From positions 1 to 64,000 of the forward strand of contig NZ_KZ857174.1 in the NCBI RefSeq assembly GCF_003350925.1: DNA of 64,000 nt. The letters are read 5' to 3'. Under the pieces are notes generated by a model. That model was not told where the DNA came from, did not search any database, and saw only the letters and a list, made by a program, of their open reading frames with translations. Every line of letters starts with the position of its first letter. Within the stretch, counting starts at the first letter, position 1. This stretch comes from Dyella tabacisoli. GTDB taxonomy: Bacteria; Pseudomonadota; Gammaproteobacteria; Xanthomonadales; Rhodanobacteraceae. Position numbers and translations under genes: made by a program. Shown here piece by piece: positions 9,746 through 18,496 of this stretch.

Positions 9746-11740
9746 ATGCTCAAGCGACGATCGATCAAGGATTCCCGGGGCGAAAGCGCGCTGTTCCGGC
9801 GGCGCGCGCTGGTCGGCTTTGCATTGATTTTGTTTGGGTTGGTCGCCCTGGTCACGCGATTCGTCTATTTGCAGGTACTGCATCACGATGAATTTGTTGT
9901 GCGTTCGGAAAACAATCGCGTCAAGCCCCGAGCGATTCCGCCAGCGCGTGGATTGATCTACGACCGCAGCGGTGTGCTGCTGGCGGATAACGTGCCGGCG
10001 TTTCGGCTTGAGGTCATCCCCGAGCAAGTGTCTGATATGCCTGCACTGCTGGCGGAGATTGGCGCCGTCGTGCCGATCGGCAGCGATGACGTCGAGGCTT
10101 TCAAGAAACAGCTCAAACAGAGTCGTCGTTTCGAAAGCGTGCCGCTGAAAATGCGCCTTACCGAGGACGAGATCGATCGTTTCGCGGTGAATCGCTGGCG
10201 CTTTCCAGGCGTTGACGTGGTGCCCTACCTGACCCGGCGCTATCCGTACGGTACGCATTTCGCCCATGTCGTGGGCTATGTCGGGCGGCTCGATGCCGAT
10301 GATCTGGAGCGGCTCGATCCGGTGCGCTACAAGGGCACCAGTCATGTCGGTCGCAGTGGCTTGGAGCGCTCATACGAAGACATGCTGCACGGTACGCCGG
10401 GCTACGAACTGGTGGAGGTCAATGCCGATGGGCGGACCCAACGCGTGCTGGAGACGCATCCCCCGGTACCCGGCAAAAATCTGTACCTGAGCATCGATAT
10501 ACGCGTGCAAAAAGCCGCCGAAGAGGCATTCGACAACCGTCCGGGTGCGGCGGTGGCAATCGATCCGCGTAACGGTCAGGTGCTGGCGATGGTCAGTGTG
10601 CCGAGCTTTGATCCGAATCTGTTTGTCAACGGTATCAGTCATACCGACTACACCATGCTGACTACCGCCGAAGACAAGCCGCTATACAACCGCGCCTTGC
10701 GCGGGGTGTATCCGCCGGGTTCCACCGTCAAGCCATTGCTGGCCCTTGGCGGTCTGGAATACGGTGTGCGACGACCAGAGGACACGGTGCTGTCCACCGG
10801 TGAATTCTGCATACCGGGGCAATCGCGCTGCTACCGCGACGACGAGCGTGGCGGCAACGGTACGGTGAATATGGTGCGTGCAATCCAGTTGTCGACCAAT
10901 ACCTATTTCTACAAGCTGGCACTGGATCTAGGTATCGACCGGCTCAGTACTTTCATGGGCAAATTTTCGTTTGGCCGTCCAACCGGCGTTGATCTGATCG
11001 GCGAAGCTTCCGGCGTGCTGCCTTCGCGCGAATGGAAGGCTGGGCGCTACAAACAGCCATGGTTCCCTGGTGAGACGGTGATTTCTGGTATTGGACAAGG
11101 CTATTGGGCGGTGACGCCGATGCAGTTGTCCCATGCCTATGCGACTTTTGCCGGACACGGTACGCCATATGCACCGCGATTGGTGATGGCGACCCAGGGT
11201 GGCGTGGACAGCCGGCCGGCACCCTTGGCCAATCCGCCTACTGGACCTTCGCTAATCCAAAAGCCGGGTGATTGGGCGGCAGTCAATCAAGGCATGATCG
11301 CGGTGATGACGGGGGGCACCGGCAAGACCGTGGGCGTGGGGTTTCCCTATGTGATCGCCGGCAAGAGCGGCACTGCCGAGCGCTACTCGCGCACGACCAA
11401 TGCGTATGACGAGCGCCGCAACAATGCCTATCTGGCCAGCCGCCATCGTGCCTGGTTCGTGGCCTATACCCCAGCGGAAGATCCAAAGATTGCGGTAGCT
11501 GCGGTGCTGGAATCCGGTGCATGGGGCGCCCAGGATGCCGGTCCGATCGTGCGCAAGATTCTCAATGCCTGGGTCGTTCAGCAAGGCGGAACATTACCGG
11601 TGGGTCCACCGCCTTCCGCTGCACCGGCGAGCCCGGCTCCTGATCCGTCGGAAGTGATCGAGCCATCGATCGAGCCACCCATGGAATCGGGCGGCGACGA
11701 TATCCCGGCGATACCGTCTTCGAGCGGGGCAAATCCATGA
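9746..11740 (+). CDS. mrdA: Penicillin-binding protein 2, elongation transpeptidase
   Basis: The 664-residue class B PBP has an N-terminal membrane anchor (about residues 22-45), the dimerisation domain with PPARGLIYDRSG, and the transpeptidase domain with catalytic Ser326 in GSTVK (Lys329), STN at 383-385 and KSGT at 540-543. It crosslinks peptidoglycan during lateral growth with RodA as its glycosyltransferase partner. The last 60 residues are a proline- and serine-rich acidic tail not needed for the fold. Its stop overlaps the rodA start by four bases. Confidence 0.96.
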   Translation: MLKRRSIKDSRGESALFRRRALVGFALILFGLVALVTRFVYLQVLHHDEFVVRSENNRVKPRAIPPARGLIYDRSGVLLADNVPAFRLEVIPEQVSDMPALLAEIGAVVPIGSDDVEAFKKQLKQSRRFESVPLKMRLTEDEIDRFAVNRWRFPGVDVVPYLTRRYPYGTHFAHVVGYVGRLDADDLERLDPVRYKGTSHVGRSGLERSYEDMLHGTPGYELVEVNADGRTQRVLETHPPVPGKNLYLSIDIRVQKAAEEAFDNRPGAAVAIDPRNGQVLAMVSVPSFDPNLFVNGISHTDYTMLTTAEDKPLYNRALRGVYPPGSTVKPLLALGGLEYGVRRPEDTVLSTGEFCIPGQSRCYRDDERGGNGTVNMVRAIQLSTNTYFYKLALDLGIDRLSTFMGKFSFGRPTGVDLIGEASGVLPSREWKAGRYKQPWFPGETVISGIGQGYWAVTPMQLSHAYATFAGHGTPYAPRLVMATQGGVDSRPAPLANPPTGPSLIQKPGDWAAVNQGMIAVMTGGTGKTVGVGFPYVIAGKSGTAERYSRTTNAYDERRNNAYLASRHRAWFVAYTPAEDPKIAVAAVLESGAWGAQDAGPIVRKILNAWVVQQGGTLPVGPPPSAAPASPAPDPSEVIEPSIEPPMESGGDDIPAIPSSSGANP

Positions 11741-12852
11741 TCGACACCCAATACGCTCGCATGCAGCGCGTTTTCAAGCGCGTACTGACCCGGCCGCGGA
11801 TCGATCTGCCGTTGGCGGGCGGGCTGTTCATGCTCGCGATAGTCGGCTTGCTTACGCTTTACAGCGCCGGCGACAGCCATCTCGCCCTGGTCGGCGGTCA
11901 GGCCGGGCGTTTTGTTCTCGGCGCCATCTTGATGCTGATTATTTCGCGCATCCCGCCGCCGGTATTGCGCAACTGGTCGCCGTGGCTTTATGCGGGAAGC
12001 ACCGCGCTGCTGGTCGTCGTGGCGCTGCTGGGCGAGGGGCGCGGGGCCTATCGCTGGCTCGATTTGGGGGTGATGCGCTTTCAGCCATCGGAATTGCTGA
12101 AGTTGACCATGCCGATGATGGTGGCCTGGTATCTGCATCCGCGCCAGCTACCGCCGAGCTGGAAAGACATCATCGTGGTCGGTGTGCTGATCGCGATTCC
12201 GGCCGGCTTGATCGCCGAACAGCCCGACCTTGGCACGGCGCTGCTGGTGGCCGCCGCTGGCGCATTCGCGCTGTTTTTGTCGGGCATGCGATGGTGGAAG
12301 ATCGGCGCTTTACTCGGTGCCGTCGGCGGCATGATTCCCATCGCCTGGCATTTTCTGCACGAATATCAACGCAATCGCGTGCGTACTTTGCTCGATCCCG
12401 AATCCGATCCGCTCGGCAACGGCTGGCATATCATCCAATCGCAAATCGCCGTGGGCTCCGGCGGCACCTTCGGCAAAGGCTGGCAACACGGCACGCAGTC
12501 GCGCCTGGATTTTTTGCCTGAGCACACCACCGATTTTATTTTTGCGGTGTTCTCCGAAGAATTCGGCCTGGCCGGCGTGATCGGCATCATGCTGCTCTAT
12601 GCCTTCATCATCGGCCGCTGCCTATGGATCGCCATGGATGCGCGCGATACCTATTCGCGCCTGTTGGCCGGCGCGATCGGTATGAGCTTTTTCGTTTACG
12701 TGTTCGTCAACGGCGGCATGATCGCCGGCATGCTGCCGGTTGTCGGCGTACCGATGCCGCTGGTCAGTTATGGCGGCACCTCGGCGGTATCGTTGCTGAC
12801 CGGCTTTGGCGTGTTGATGTCGATCCATGCCAACCGCAAAATGCATGAATAG
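11737..12852 (+). CDS. rodA: SEDS-family peptidoglycan polymerase RodA
   Basis: The 371-residue polytopic protein has about ten membrane segments and the SEDS motifs: YRWLDLGVMRFQPSELLK, LPEHTTDFIFAVFSEEFG with the conserved Asp, and PMPLVSYGGTSAVSLLTGFG near the C-terminus. RodA polymerises glycan strands from lipid II with PBP2. The ATG overlaps the mrdA stop. The stop codon lies inside the first unit of a 15-bp tandem repeat. Confidence 0.96.
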   Translation: MIDTQYARMQRVFKRVLTRPRIDLPLAGGLFMLAIVGLLTLYSAGDSHLALVGGQAGRFVLGAILMLIISRIPPPVLRNWSPWLYAGSTALLVVVALLGEGRGAYRWLDLGVMRFQPSELLKLTMPMMVAWYLHPRQLPPSWKDIIVVGVLIAIPAGLIAEQPDLGTALLVAAAGAFALFLSGMRWWKIGALLGAVGGMIPIAWHFLHEYQRNRVRTLLDPESDPLGNGWHIIQSQIAVGSGGTFGKGWQHGTQSRLDFLPEHTTDFIFAVFSEEFGLAGVIGIMLLYAFIIGRCLWIAMDARDTYSRLLAGAIGMSFFVYVFVNGGMIAGMLPVVGVPMPLVSYGGTSAVSLLTGFGVLMSIHANRKMHE

Positions 12853-12906
12853 AGCAGGCACGAATAGATCAGGCACGAATAGGTCAGGCATGAATAAGCC
12901 AGATAC
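12847..12906 (+). repeat. Four tandem 15-bp units spanning the rodA stop codon
   Basis: Units start at 12847, 12862, 12877 and 12892: GAATAGAGCAGGCAC, GAATAGATCAGGCAC, GAATAGGTCAGGCAT and a degenerate GAATAAGCCAGATAC. The first unit includes the last Glu codon and TAG stop of rodA. Because 15 is a multiple of three, every unit repeats an in-frame stop (TAG or TAA). Confidence 0.85.
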
Positions 12907-13031
12907 GCATGAACATGGCGCATCGCTCGTCAGCATGCCGCCGCAGATGGCCCGGACTCGCATGCTAGGCTTTCGATGACGCCCGTCCCTTGCTATGGAA
13001 GCCGCTGGAAGTGAAGTATTCCAAGACCTTG

Positions 13032-14033
13032 ATGTCCGCGCTGCGCAGTTCACCTTTGCTGGTCACGCTGGGCCTGCTGCTCAGTGTCGCGTGGTCACCT
13101 GTACAGGCCCAAAGCCATCCGGGACAGGCGCAGTTAGTAAGCGAGGTGGCGCAGGAAACCGGTAAAGACCCCGACGCCCTGAATGCTTTGCTGGATCACG
13201 CGAAGAAACAGCAAAGCATTCTCGATGCGATCAGCCGGCCGGCCGAAGGCAAGGCGTGGAAGGACTACCGCCCGATCTTTTTCAACGACAAGCGGATTGA
13301 CGATGGCGTGGCGTTTTATCGCGCCCATCGATCGCTGATCGAGCGTATCGGGCAACAGTATGGGGTGGCGCCGGAATACCTGGTGGCGATCATCGGCGTG
13401 GAAACCTCCTATGGCCGCATGCCGGGCAAGTACAAAGTGCTCGATGCGCTGGTCACCCTGGGCTTGTATTACCCGCCGCGAGCGGCCTTTTTTCGCGATC
13501 AGCTCAAGGTGTTGCTGAGCCTGCCGGATAACCACCTGGCCGGGCCGCTGAACACGCTTACCGGCTCCTATGCCGGCGCGCAGGGCTGGGGCCAGTTCAT
13601 GCCATCGAGCATCCGTGATTTCGGTGTGGATGAAGACGGCGATGGCCATATCGACATGCTGAACTCGCTGCCGGACATCCTGGCCAGCGTCGCTAATTAC
13701 TTCATCAAGAACGGTTGGGTCAGCGGCGGCCCGGTGGCCGTGCGGGCGCAGCCGGATCACCTGGCCAAGCCGATCACGGTCAAGGATTCTCAGCCGCAAT
13801 GGTCGGTGGAACAGCTCCAGGCATGGGGCTACGCGCCCATGCAGCCTCTCGATCCGGGCTTGCCCAGCAGCCTGCAGTCGCTAGAGGGCGAGGACGGCTC
13901 GGAGTATTGGATAACTTTCCAGAATTTCTATGTCATCACGCGCTACAACCGTAGCCCGCTGTACGCGTTGGCCGTGCACCAATTGGCACAAGCCATCGCC
14001 AGCGGTGTCCGCAGGGCGGACGCAGAGCAATGA
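13032..14033 (+). CDS. mltB: Lytic murein transglycosylase B
   Basis: The protein cleaves glycan strands between MurNAc and GlcNAc with anhydro-ring formation. After a signal peptide (residues 1 to about 26, ending VQAQ) comes the MltB-type lysozyme fold with catalytic Glu124 in GVETSYGRMPG, followed by GAQGWGQFMPSSIRDFGVD and the C-terminal NFYVITRYNRSPLYALAVHQLA. I chose the ATG at 13032 because the signal peptide begins there; an upstream TTG at 12990 would add 14 residues. No lipobox is visible, so it is likely a soluble periplasmic form rather than a lipoprotein. The stop overlaps rlpA by four bases. Confidence 0.93.
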   Translation: MSALRSSPLLVTLGLLLSVAWSPVQAQSHPGQAQLVSEVAQETGKDPDALNALLDHAKKQQSILDAISRPAEGKAWKDYRPIFFNDKRIDDGVAFYRAHRSLIERIGQQYGVAPEYLVAIIGVETSYGRMPGKYKVLDALVTLGLYYPPRAAFFRDQLKVLLSLPDNHLAGPLNTLTGSYAGAQGWGQFMPSSIRDFGVDEDGDGHIDMLNSLPDILASVANYFIKNGWVSGGPVAVRAQPDHLAKPITVKDSQPQWSVEQLQAWGYAPMQPLDPGLPSSLQSLEGEDGSEYWITFQNFYVITRYNRSPLYALAVHQLAQAIASGVRRADAEQ

Positions 14034-15004
14034 AATGGCGCTGCGTACTGCCGCTGCTGCTTGCCTTACTCCTGCTTGCCGGTTGCAGTGGCAGTAAGCC
14101 GCGGCCCGGCAAGAGTGGCGGTAGTGTATGGCGGGGCAGTAGCTCGGGCACCAGCCGTGGCGGTGTCAACGACGATGTCAGCAGATCGCAAAGCAGCCGT
14201 TACCGCGACAACAGCGACAGCGTGCCCGGTGGGCCGCCGCCTGACTTGAGCAAGCTGGTCGAACCGACACCAAAAGTCGAGCCGCGCGCCTTGTATGGCA
14301 ACAAATCGCCGTATTCCGTGCTTGGCCAGAGCTATCGGGTGCTACCCAACGCGAATGGCTATGTGGAGCGTGGTATCGCCTCGTTCTATGGCAACAAGTT
14401 TCACGGCTATAAGACCTCCAGCCTGGAGGACTACGACATGTACCAGTTCTCCGCCGCACATAAGACATTGCCGCTGCCCAGCTATGCGCGCGTAACCAAT
14501 CTGGAGAACGGCAAGAGTGTCACCGTGCGTATCAACGACCGTGGTCCATTCCACGAAAACCGCCTGATCGACCTGTCCTACGCCGCGGCCGTGAAGATCG
14601 GTATCTGGCCCAAAGGCACCGGTCTGGTCGAGGTGCGCGCGATTACCCCCGGTCAGCTCTTGCAAGACCCGGTGCCGCCAACGGCGCCATTGCCATCTCC
14701 ATTACCCCCGCCGCTGCCGGCGGCTGCGGCAAGCGTGGCGGCCGTGCCAGGCCCCGGCATCAGCGTGGCTCCGGGTATTTATCTGCAGGTGGGCGCCTTT
14801 ACCGACAATGCAAACGCCGAACGCGTGGCCCAGCAGCTCCGCGATGCCAAGTTTGCTCCGGTACAGGTGGTCGATGCTCAGATTAACGGGCGCAGTGTCC
14901 GCCGCGTGCGCGTTGGGCCGCTTAGTGACGTCGATCGAGCCGATCAAGTAACCACGCAAATCGAGGGCATGGGACTGCCGCGGCCACAGGTCGCGGTAGA
15001 CTAA
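14030..15004 (+). CDS. rlpA: Septal ring lytic transglycosylase RlpA, lipoprotein
   Basis: A lipoprotein signal (LLLLAGC, Cys19) is followed by a Ser/Gly/Arg-rich linker, the double-psi beta-barrel domain at about residues 107-200 (ERGIASFYGNKFHG, SVTVRINDRGPF, DLSYAAAVKIG), a proline-rich spacer and a C-terminal SPOR domain (about 245-324). RlpA cleaves or binds denuded glycan at division sites. The ATG overlaps the mltB stop. All expected regions are present. Confidence 0.94.
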   Translation: MKWRCVLPLLLALLLLAGCSGSKPRPGKSGGSVWRGSSSGTSRGGVNDDVSRSQSSRYRDNSDSVPGGPPPDLSKLVEPTPKVEPRALYGNKSPYSVLGQSYRVLPNANGYVERGIASFYGNKFHGYKTSSLEDYDMYQFSAAHKTLPLPSYARVTNLENGKSVTVRINDRGPFHENRLIDLSYAAAVKIGIWPKGTGLVEVRAITPGQLLQDPVPPTAPLPSPLPPPLPAAAASVAAVPGPGISVAPGIYLQVGAFTDNANAERVAQQLRDAKFAPVQVVDAQINGRSVRRVRVGPLSDVDRADQVTTQIEGMGLPRPQVAVD

Positions 15005-15120
15005 TGCACTGCTGAACTCGCGCTATCTCCCGCAAGCCATGGATGACTTGCCGAGATTTCGCCTATTTTCATGGCCGCGCATCGGGTGTCGGCCATACAA
15101 GAATTGGATTGAACCGAACG

Positions 15121-16350
15121 ATGAGCTTACTCCGCCGTACCCTGTCCTCATTCGCCGTCGCCGCTTTGGTCGCCGGTGTCGCCTTTGCCCAGCAGACCCC
15201 GCCGAAGCCCGTGGCGGTGCCGCGTCCGGTGGTGCCCGAGGCGCCGGTGCCGCCGCCGCCGGATGTGGATGGCAAAAGCTGGGTGTTGATGGATTACGCC
15301 ACTGGCCAGATCCTCGCCTCGAAAGATCCTGACGTGCGGCTTGAGCCTGCCTCGATCACCAAGGTGATGACCGACTATGTCGTCTCTGCCGAGGTCGCCA
15401 ACGGCAAAATCCATATGGCCGATCCGATCACCATCAGCGAAAACGCCTGGCGCGGCGGTGGTGCGGGTACCGATGGCTCCACCAGCTTTCTCAAGCTCAA
15501 CAGCCAGGTGCCGCTGAAAGACCTGCTGTTCGGCATGATTATCCAGTCCGGCAACGATGCCGCCATTGCGCTGGCCGAGCACACCGCGGGCTCCGAGCCG
15601 GCTTTTGCGAACTTGATGAACGCCTATGCCAAGCAGCTCGGCATGGTCAATTCGAACTTCCAGAACGCGTCCGGCTATCCGATCGCCAACCACTACACCA
15701 CGGCGCGCGATATCGCGATTCTGTCGCGTGCGCTGATCCACGATTTCCCCGAGGACTATGCGATTTCCGCGGTCAAGGATTTCGAGTGGAACGGCATCAA
15801 GCAGCACAATCGCAATCTGTTGCTGTGGCGCGACCAGACCGTCGACGGTATCAAGACCGGCCACACCGCTGCCGCCGGCTACTGCCTGGCGGCTTCGGCC
15901 AAGCAGGGCGATTCCCGCATGATCGCGATCGTGATGGGTGCCACCAGCGAGAAGTCGCGCGCCGATGCCGCGCTGGCGCTGATGAACTACGGTTTCCGTT
16001 TCTACGAGACGCACAAGCTGTACGACGCCAGCAAGCCGCTGGCGACGCCGCGTCTATGGAAGGGCAAAGACAACCAGTTGCCGCTTGGCGTCGCCGACGA
16101 CGTACTGGTCACGGTCAAGCGCGGTGAATACGACAAGCTCAAGGCGACCATGGACATTCCGGCGACGTTGATCGCGCCGTTCACCAAGGGCCAGCAGGTC
16201 GGTACGCTGCGCATCACGCTGAACGGTCAACCGGTGCAGAACGTGCCGCTGATCGCCCAGGTCGAAGCGCCGCAGGGTGGTTTCTTCTCGCGCCTGTGGG
16301 ACAGCATCATGCTGTGGTTCCATAGCGACAAGAAGCCTGAAACGAAGTAA
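15121..16350 (+). CDS. dacA: D-alanyl-D-alanine carboxypeptidase (PBP5/6 type)
   Basis: This serine peptidase removes the terminal D-Ala from pentapeptide stems on the outer face of the inner membrane. A signal peptide covers residues 1-24; the active-site motifs are SITK (78-81), SGN (143-145) and KTG (245-247). The C-terminal beta domain is followed by an amphipathic helix (FFSRLWDSIMLWF) that anchors the protein to the membrane. I placed the start at 15121, where the signal peptide begins. ybeD follows after 13 bases. Confidence 0.94.
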   Translation: MSLLRRTLSSFAVAALVAGVAFAQQTPPKPVAVPRPVVPEAPVPPPPDVDGKSWVLMDYATGQILASKDPDVRLEPASITKVMTDYVVSAEVANGKIHMADPITISENAWRGGGAGTDGSTSFLKLNSQVPLKDLLFGMIIQSGNDAAIALAEHTAGSEPAFANLMNAYAKQLGMVNSNFQNASGYPIANHYTTARDIAILSRALIHDFPEDYAISAVKDFEWNGIKQHNRNLLLWRDQTVDGIKTGHTAAAGYCLAASAKQGDSRMIAIVMGATSEKSRADAALALMNYGFRFYETHKLYDASKPLATPRLWKGKDNQLPLGVADDVLVTVKRGEYDKLKATMDIPATLIAPFTKGQQVGTLRITLNGQPVQNVPLIAQVEAPQGGFFSRLWDSIMLWFHSDKKPETK

Positions 16351-16363
16351 CGGAGACGTTGTG

Positions 16364-16657
16364 ATGCGTGATCTTGACTCTATCGAGGCGCAGAAGCAGG
16401 AAGGCCAGGGGTTTCAGTTTCCCGGCGAATTCGAAATTACCGCGATGGGCAATGCCAGCGCGGAACTCACCGTTCTGGTGCCGAAGATCCTTACCGGCAT
16501 CGGTGTGCGAGTGCTGCACGAAACGGTGAAGCACCGCCACTCGAAAGAAGGCAACTTTGTCTCCGTGACGGTGAGCTTCCACTGCGAAACCCGCGAGGAA
16601 TACGACGCGGCGCACGTCGCATTGCGCGCCGATCCTGATATTCGCTACACGATGTAA
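16364..16657 (+). CDS. ybeD: YbeD/UPF0250 (DUF493) family protein
   Basis: The 97-residue product has the DUF493 ferredoxin-like fold with FQFPGEFEITAMGNA at the start of the domain and the C-terminal DPDIRYTM. The family is small and cytoplasmic, sits between dacA and lipB in many gammaproteobacteria as here, and has been linked to lipoate metabolism only by context. Site CGGAGACG at 16351-16358 precedes either GTG at 16361 or ATG at 16364; I chose the ATG. Confidence 0.9.
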   Translation: MRDLDSIEAQKQEGQGFQFPGEFEITAMGNASAELTVLVPKILTGIGVRVLHETVKHRHSKEGNFVSVTVSFHCETREEYDAAHVALRADPDIRYTM

Positions 16658-16761
16658 GGCCGGGCCTGGTCGGAAATAGTCAAAAGCCGGGCGTTGCGCA
16701 CTTGCGACGCCCTCCGGCCACCCCAATGGTGCAGGTTCATGCCTAACGCTACGATGGTCTC

Positions 16762-17469
16762 GTGACCCCCGATTCCTCACTTTCGCCCATCCATTCCCTG
16801 CCTCTGAAAGTTCGCCGCCTCGGCCGCCAGCCTTATGAGGTGACGTGGAAAGCGATGAGCGATTTCACCAATCGCCGCCAAGCAGACACCGCTGATGAGC
16901 TGTGGCTGCTTGAGCACGATCCGGTGTTCACCCTGGGGCAGGCCGGCAAGATGGAGCACGTGCTGATGCCGGGCGACATTCCGGTCGTGCCGGTCGATCG
17001 CGGCGGCCAGGTGACCTATCACGGCCCCGGCCAGATCGTCGCTTACCCGCTGATCGACTTGCGCCGCGCCGGCCTGGGCGTGCGCGAGCTGGTCAACCGT
17101 ATCGAGCAGGTGCTGATCGACACCCTGGAGCACTGGAATATCGGTGCCGAGCGGCTGCAAGGCGCACCCGGTGTCTATGTCGGCGGCGCCAAAGTGGGTG
17201 CGTTGGGCTTACGTGTGCGGCGTGGTTGCAGCTTCCATGGCCTGGCCTTCAACGTGAACATGGACCTGGAGCCGTATCACCGCATCAATCCCTGCGGTTA
17301 CAAGGGTTTGGCGGTCACCCAGGTGTTAGACTTGGGTGGCCCGTCGCAGTTGGCGGACGTCGAAGACGTGCTCGTGGCCGAGTTTTGCCGCCAGTTCGGT
17401 TTTGATGCCACGTCGGCCGCACCCGAGATTCCCGTCCTCCCTGAACTCCCCGCTCACGCAGCGGTCTAG
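16762..17469 (+). CDS. lipB: Octanoyl-[acyl-carrier-protein]:protein octanoyltransferase
   Basis: LipB moves octanoate from acyl carrier protein to lipoyl domains. The family motifs are [20 protein letters not shown], with catalytic Lys144 in [11 protein letters not shown] and the acyl-thioester Cys156 in [14 protein letters not shown]. The GTG at 16762 gives 235 residues, slightly longer than E. coli LipB. It lies directly before lipA with eight intergenic bases, so the two enzymes of lipoate synthesis are coupled. The last 20 residues are a short Pro/Ala extension. Confidence 0.95.
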   Translation: MTPDSSLSPIHSLPLKVRRLGRQPYEVTWKAMSDFTNRRQADTADELWLLEHDPVFTLGQAGKMEHVLMPGDIPVVPVDRGGQVTYHGPGQIVAYPLIDLRRAGLGVRELVNRIEQVLIDTLEHWNIGAERLQGAPGVYVGGAKVGALGLRVRRGCSFHGLAFNVNMDLEPYHRINPCGYKGLAVTQVLDLGGPSQLADVEDVLVAEFCRQFGFDATSAAPEIPVLPELPAHAAV

Positions 17470-17477
17470 GCTTGTCC

Positions 17478-18488
17478 ATGAGCGATACCTCCGCATCTCC
17501 GTCCAAGGTCATTCCAATTAGCGTCGTTGCCGGTACGCCCGCTGTCGAAAAACAGCTCGGCAACGACAAAATTGCATTGAACCGGGCCGGGTTCGACACC
17601 GCCGTACCCACCTTGCGCAAGCCTAGCTGGATCCGCGTCCGCCTGCCGCAAGGCAACGCCGTGCAACAGTTGAAGGCGCGCCTGCGCGAGAACGCGCTGG
17701 TGACGGTGTGCGAAGAGGCCTCGTGCCCGAACATTCACGAGTGTTTCAGCAAGGGCACCGCCACGTTCATGATCCTCGGTGAGGTATGTACTCGCCGTTG
17801 CTCGTTCTGCGACGTGGCCCATGGCCGTCCCGCACCGCCCGATGCGCTGGAGCCGGCGCGACTGGCCGAGACCATCCACGACATGCGCCTGCGCTATGTG
17901 GTGATTACCTCGGTCGACCGCGATGACCTGCGCGACGGCGGCGCCGAGCATTTCGCTTCGTGCATCCGTGCGGTGCGTCATGCCAGCCCAAACATCAAGA
18001 TCGAGATTCTCACCCCCGATTTCCGTGGTAAAGGCCGTATGGAGCGCGCTTTGGAAGTCCTCAAGGATTTCCCGCCGGATGTGTTCAATCACAACCTGGA
18101 AACCGTGCCGCACCTGTATCGCGAAGTACGTCCCGGTGCGGATTACCAATGGTCGCTGGATCTCTTGAAGCGCTTCAAGGCGCAGCACCCGGACGTACCG
18201 ACCAAGTCCGGCATCATGCTGGGCCTGGGCGAGACCATGGAGCAAGTGCTTGAGACCATGCGCGATTTACGCGCCCATGACGTCGACATGATTACCATCG
18301 GCCAGTACCTGCAGCCCACGCCGCACCATCACCCGGTCGTGCGCTATTGGACGCCGGAAGAATTCGACGCGCTGCGCGAGGCAGGCGAGGCCATGGGCTT
18401 TAACCATGTCGCCTCCGGTCCGCTGGTTCGTTCCTCCTACCACGCCGATCTGCAAGCCCATGCAGCCGGTGTCACTGAGCAAGCTTGA
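17478..18488 (+). CDS. lipA: Lipoyl synthase (radical SAM)
   Basis: LipA inserts two sulfurs into octanoyl chains. The auxiliary [4Fe-4S] cluster ligands are Cys78, Cys83 and Cys89 ([12 protein letters not shown]) and the radical SAM cluster ligands are Cys104, Cys108 and Cys111 (CTRRCSFC). GLGETMEQV and [13 protein letters not shown] complete the family pattern. ATG at 17478 is preferred over a TTG six bases upstream. The stop lies just before the prc start. The 336-residue length is normal. Confidence 0.97.
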   Translation: MSDTSASPSKVIPISVVAGTPAVEKQLGNDKIALNRAGFDTAVPTLRKPSWIRVRLPQGNAVQQLKARLRENALVTVCEEASCPNIHECFSKGTATFMILGEVCTRRCSFCDVAHGRPAPPDALEPARLAETIHDMRLRYVVITSVDRDDLRDGGAEHFASCIRAVRHASPNIKIEILTPDFRGKGRMERALEVLKDFPPDVFNHNLETVPHLYREVRPGADYQWSLDLLKRFKAQHPDVPTKSGIMLGLGETMEQVLETMRDLRAHDVDMITIGQYLQPTPHHHPVVRYWTPEEFDALREAGEAMGFNHVASGPLVRSSYHADLQAHAAGVTEQA

Positions 18489-18496
18489 GAGGCCTC

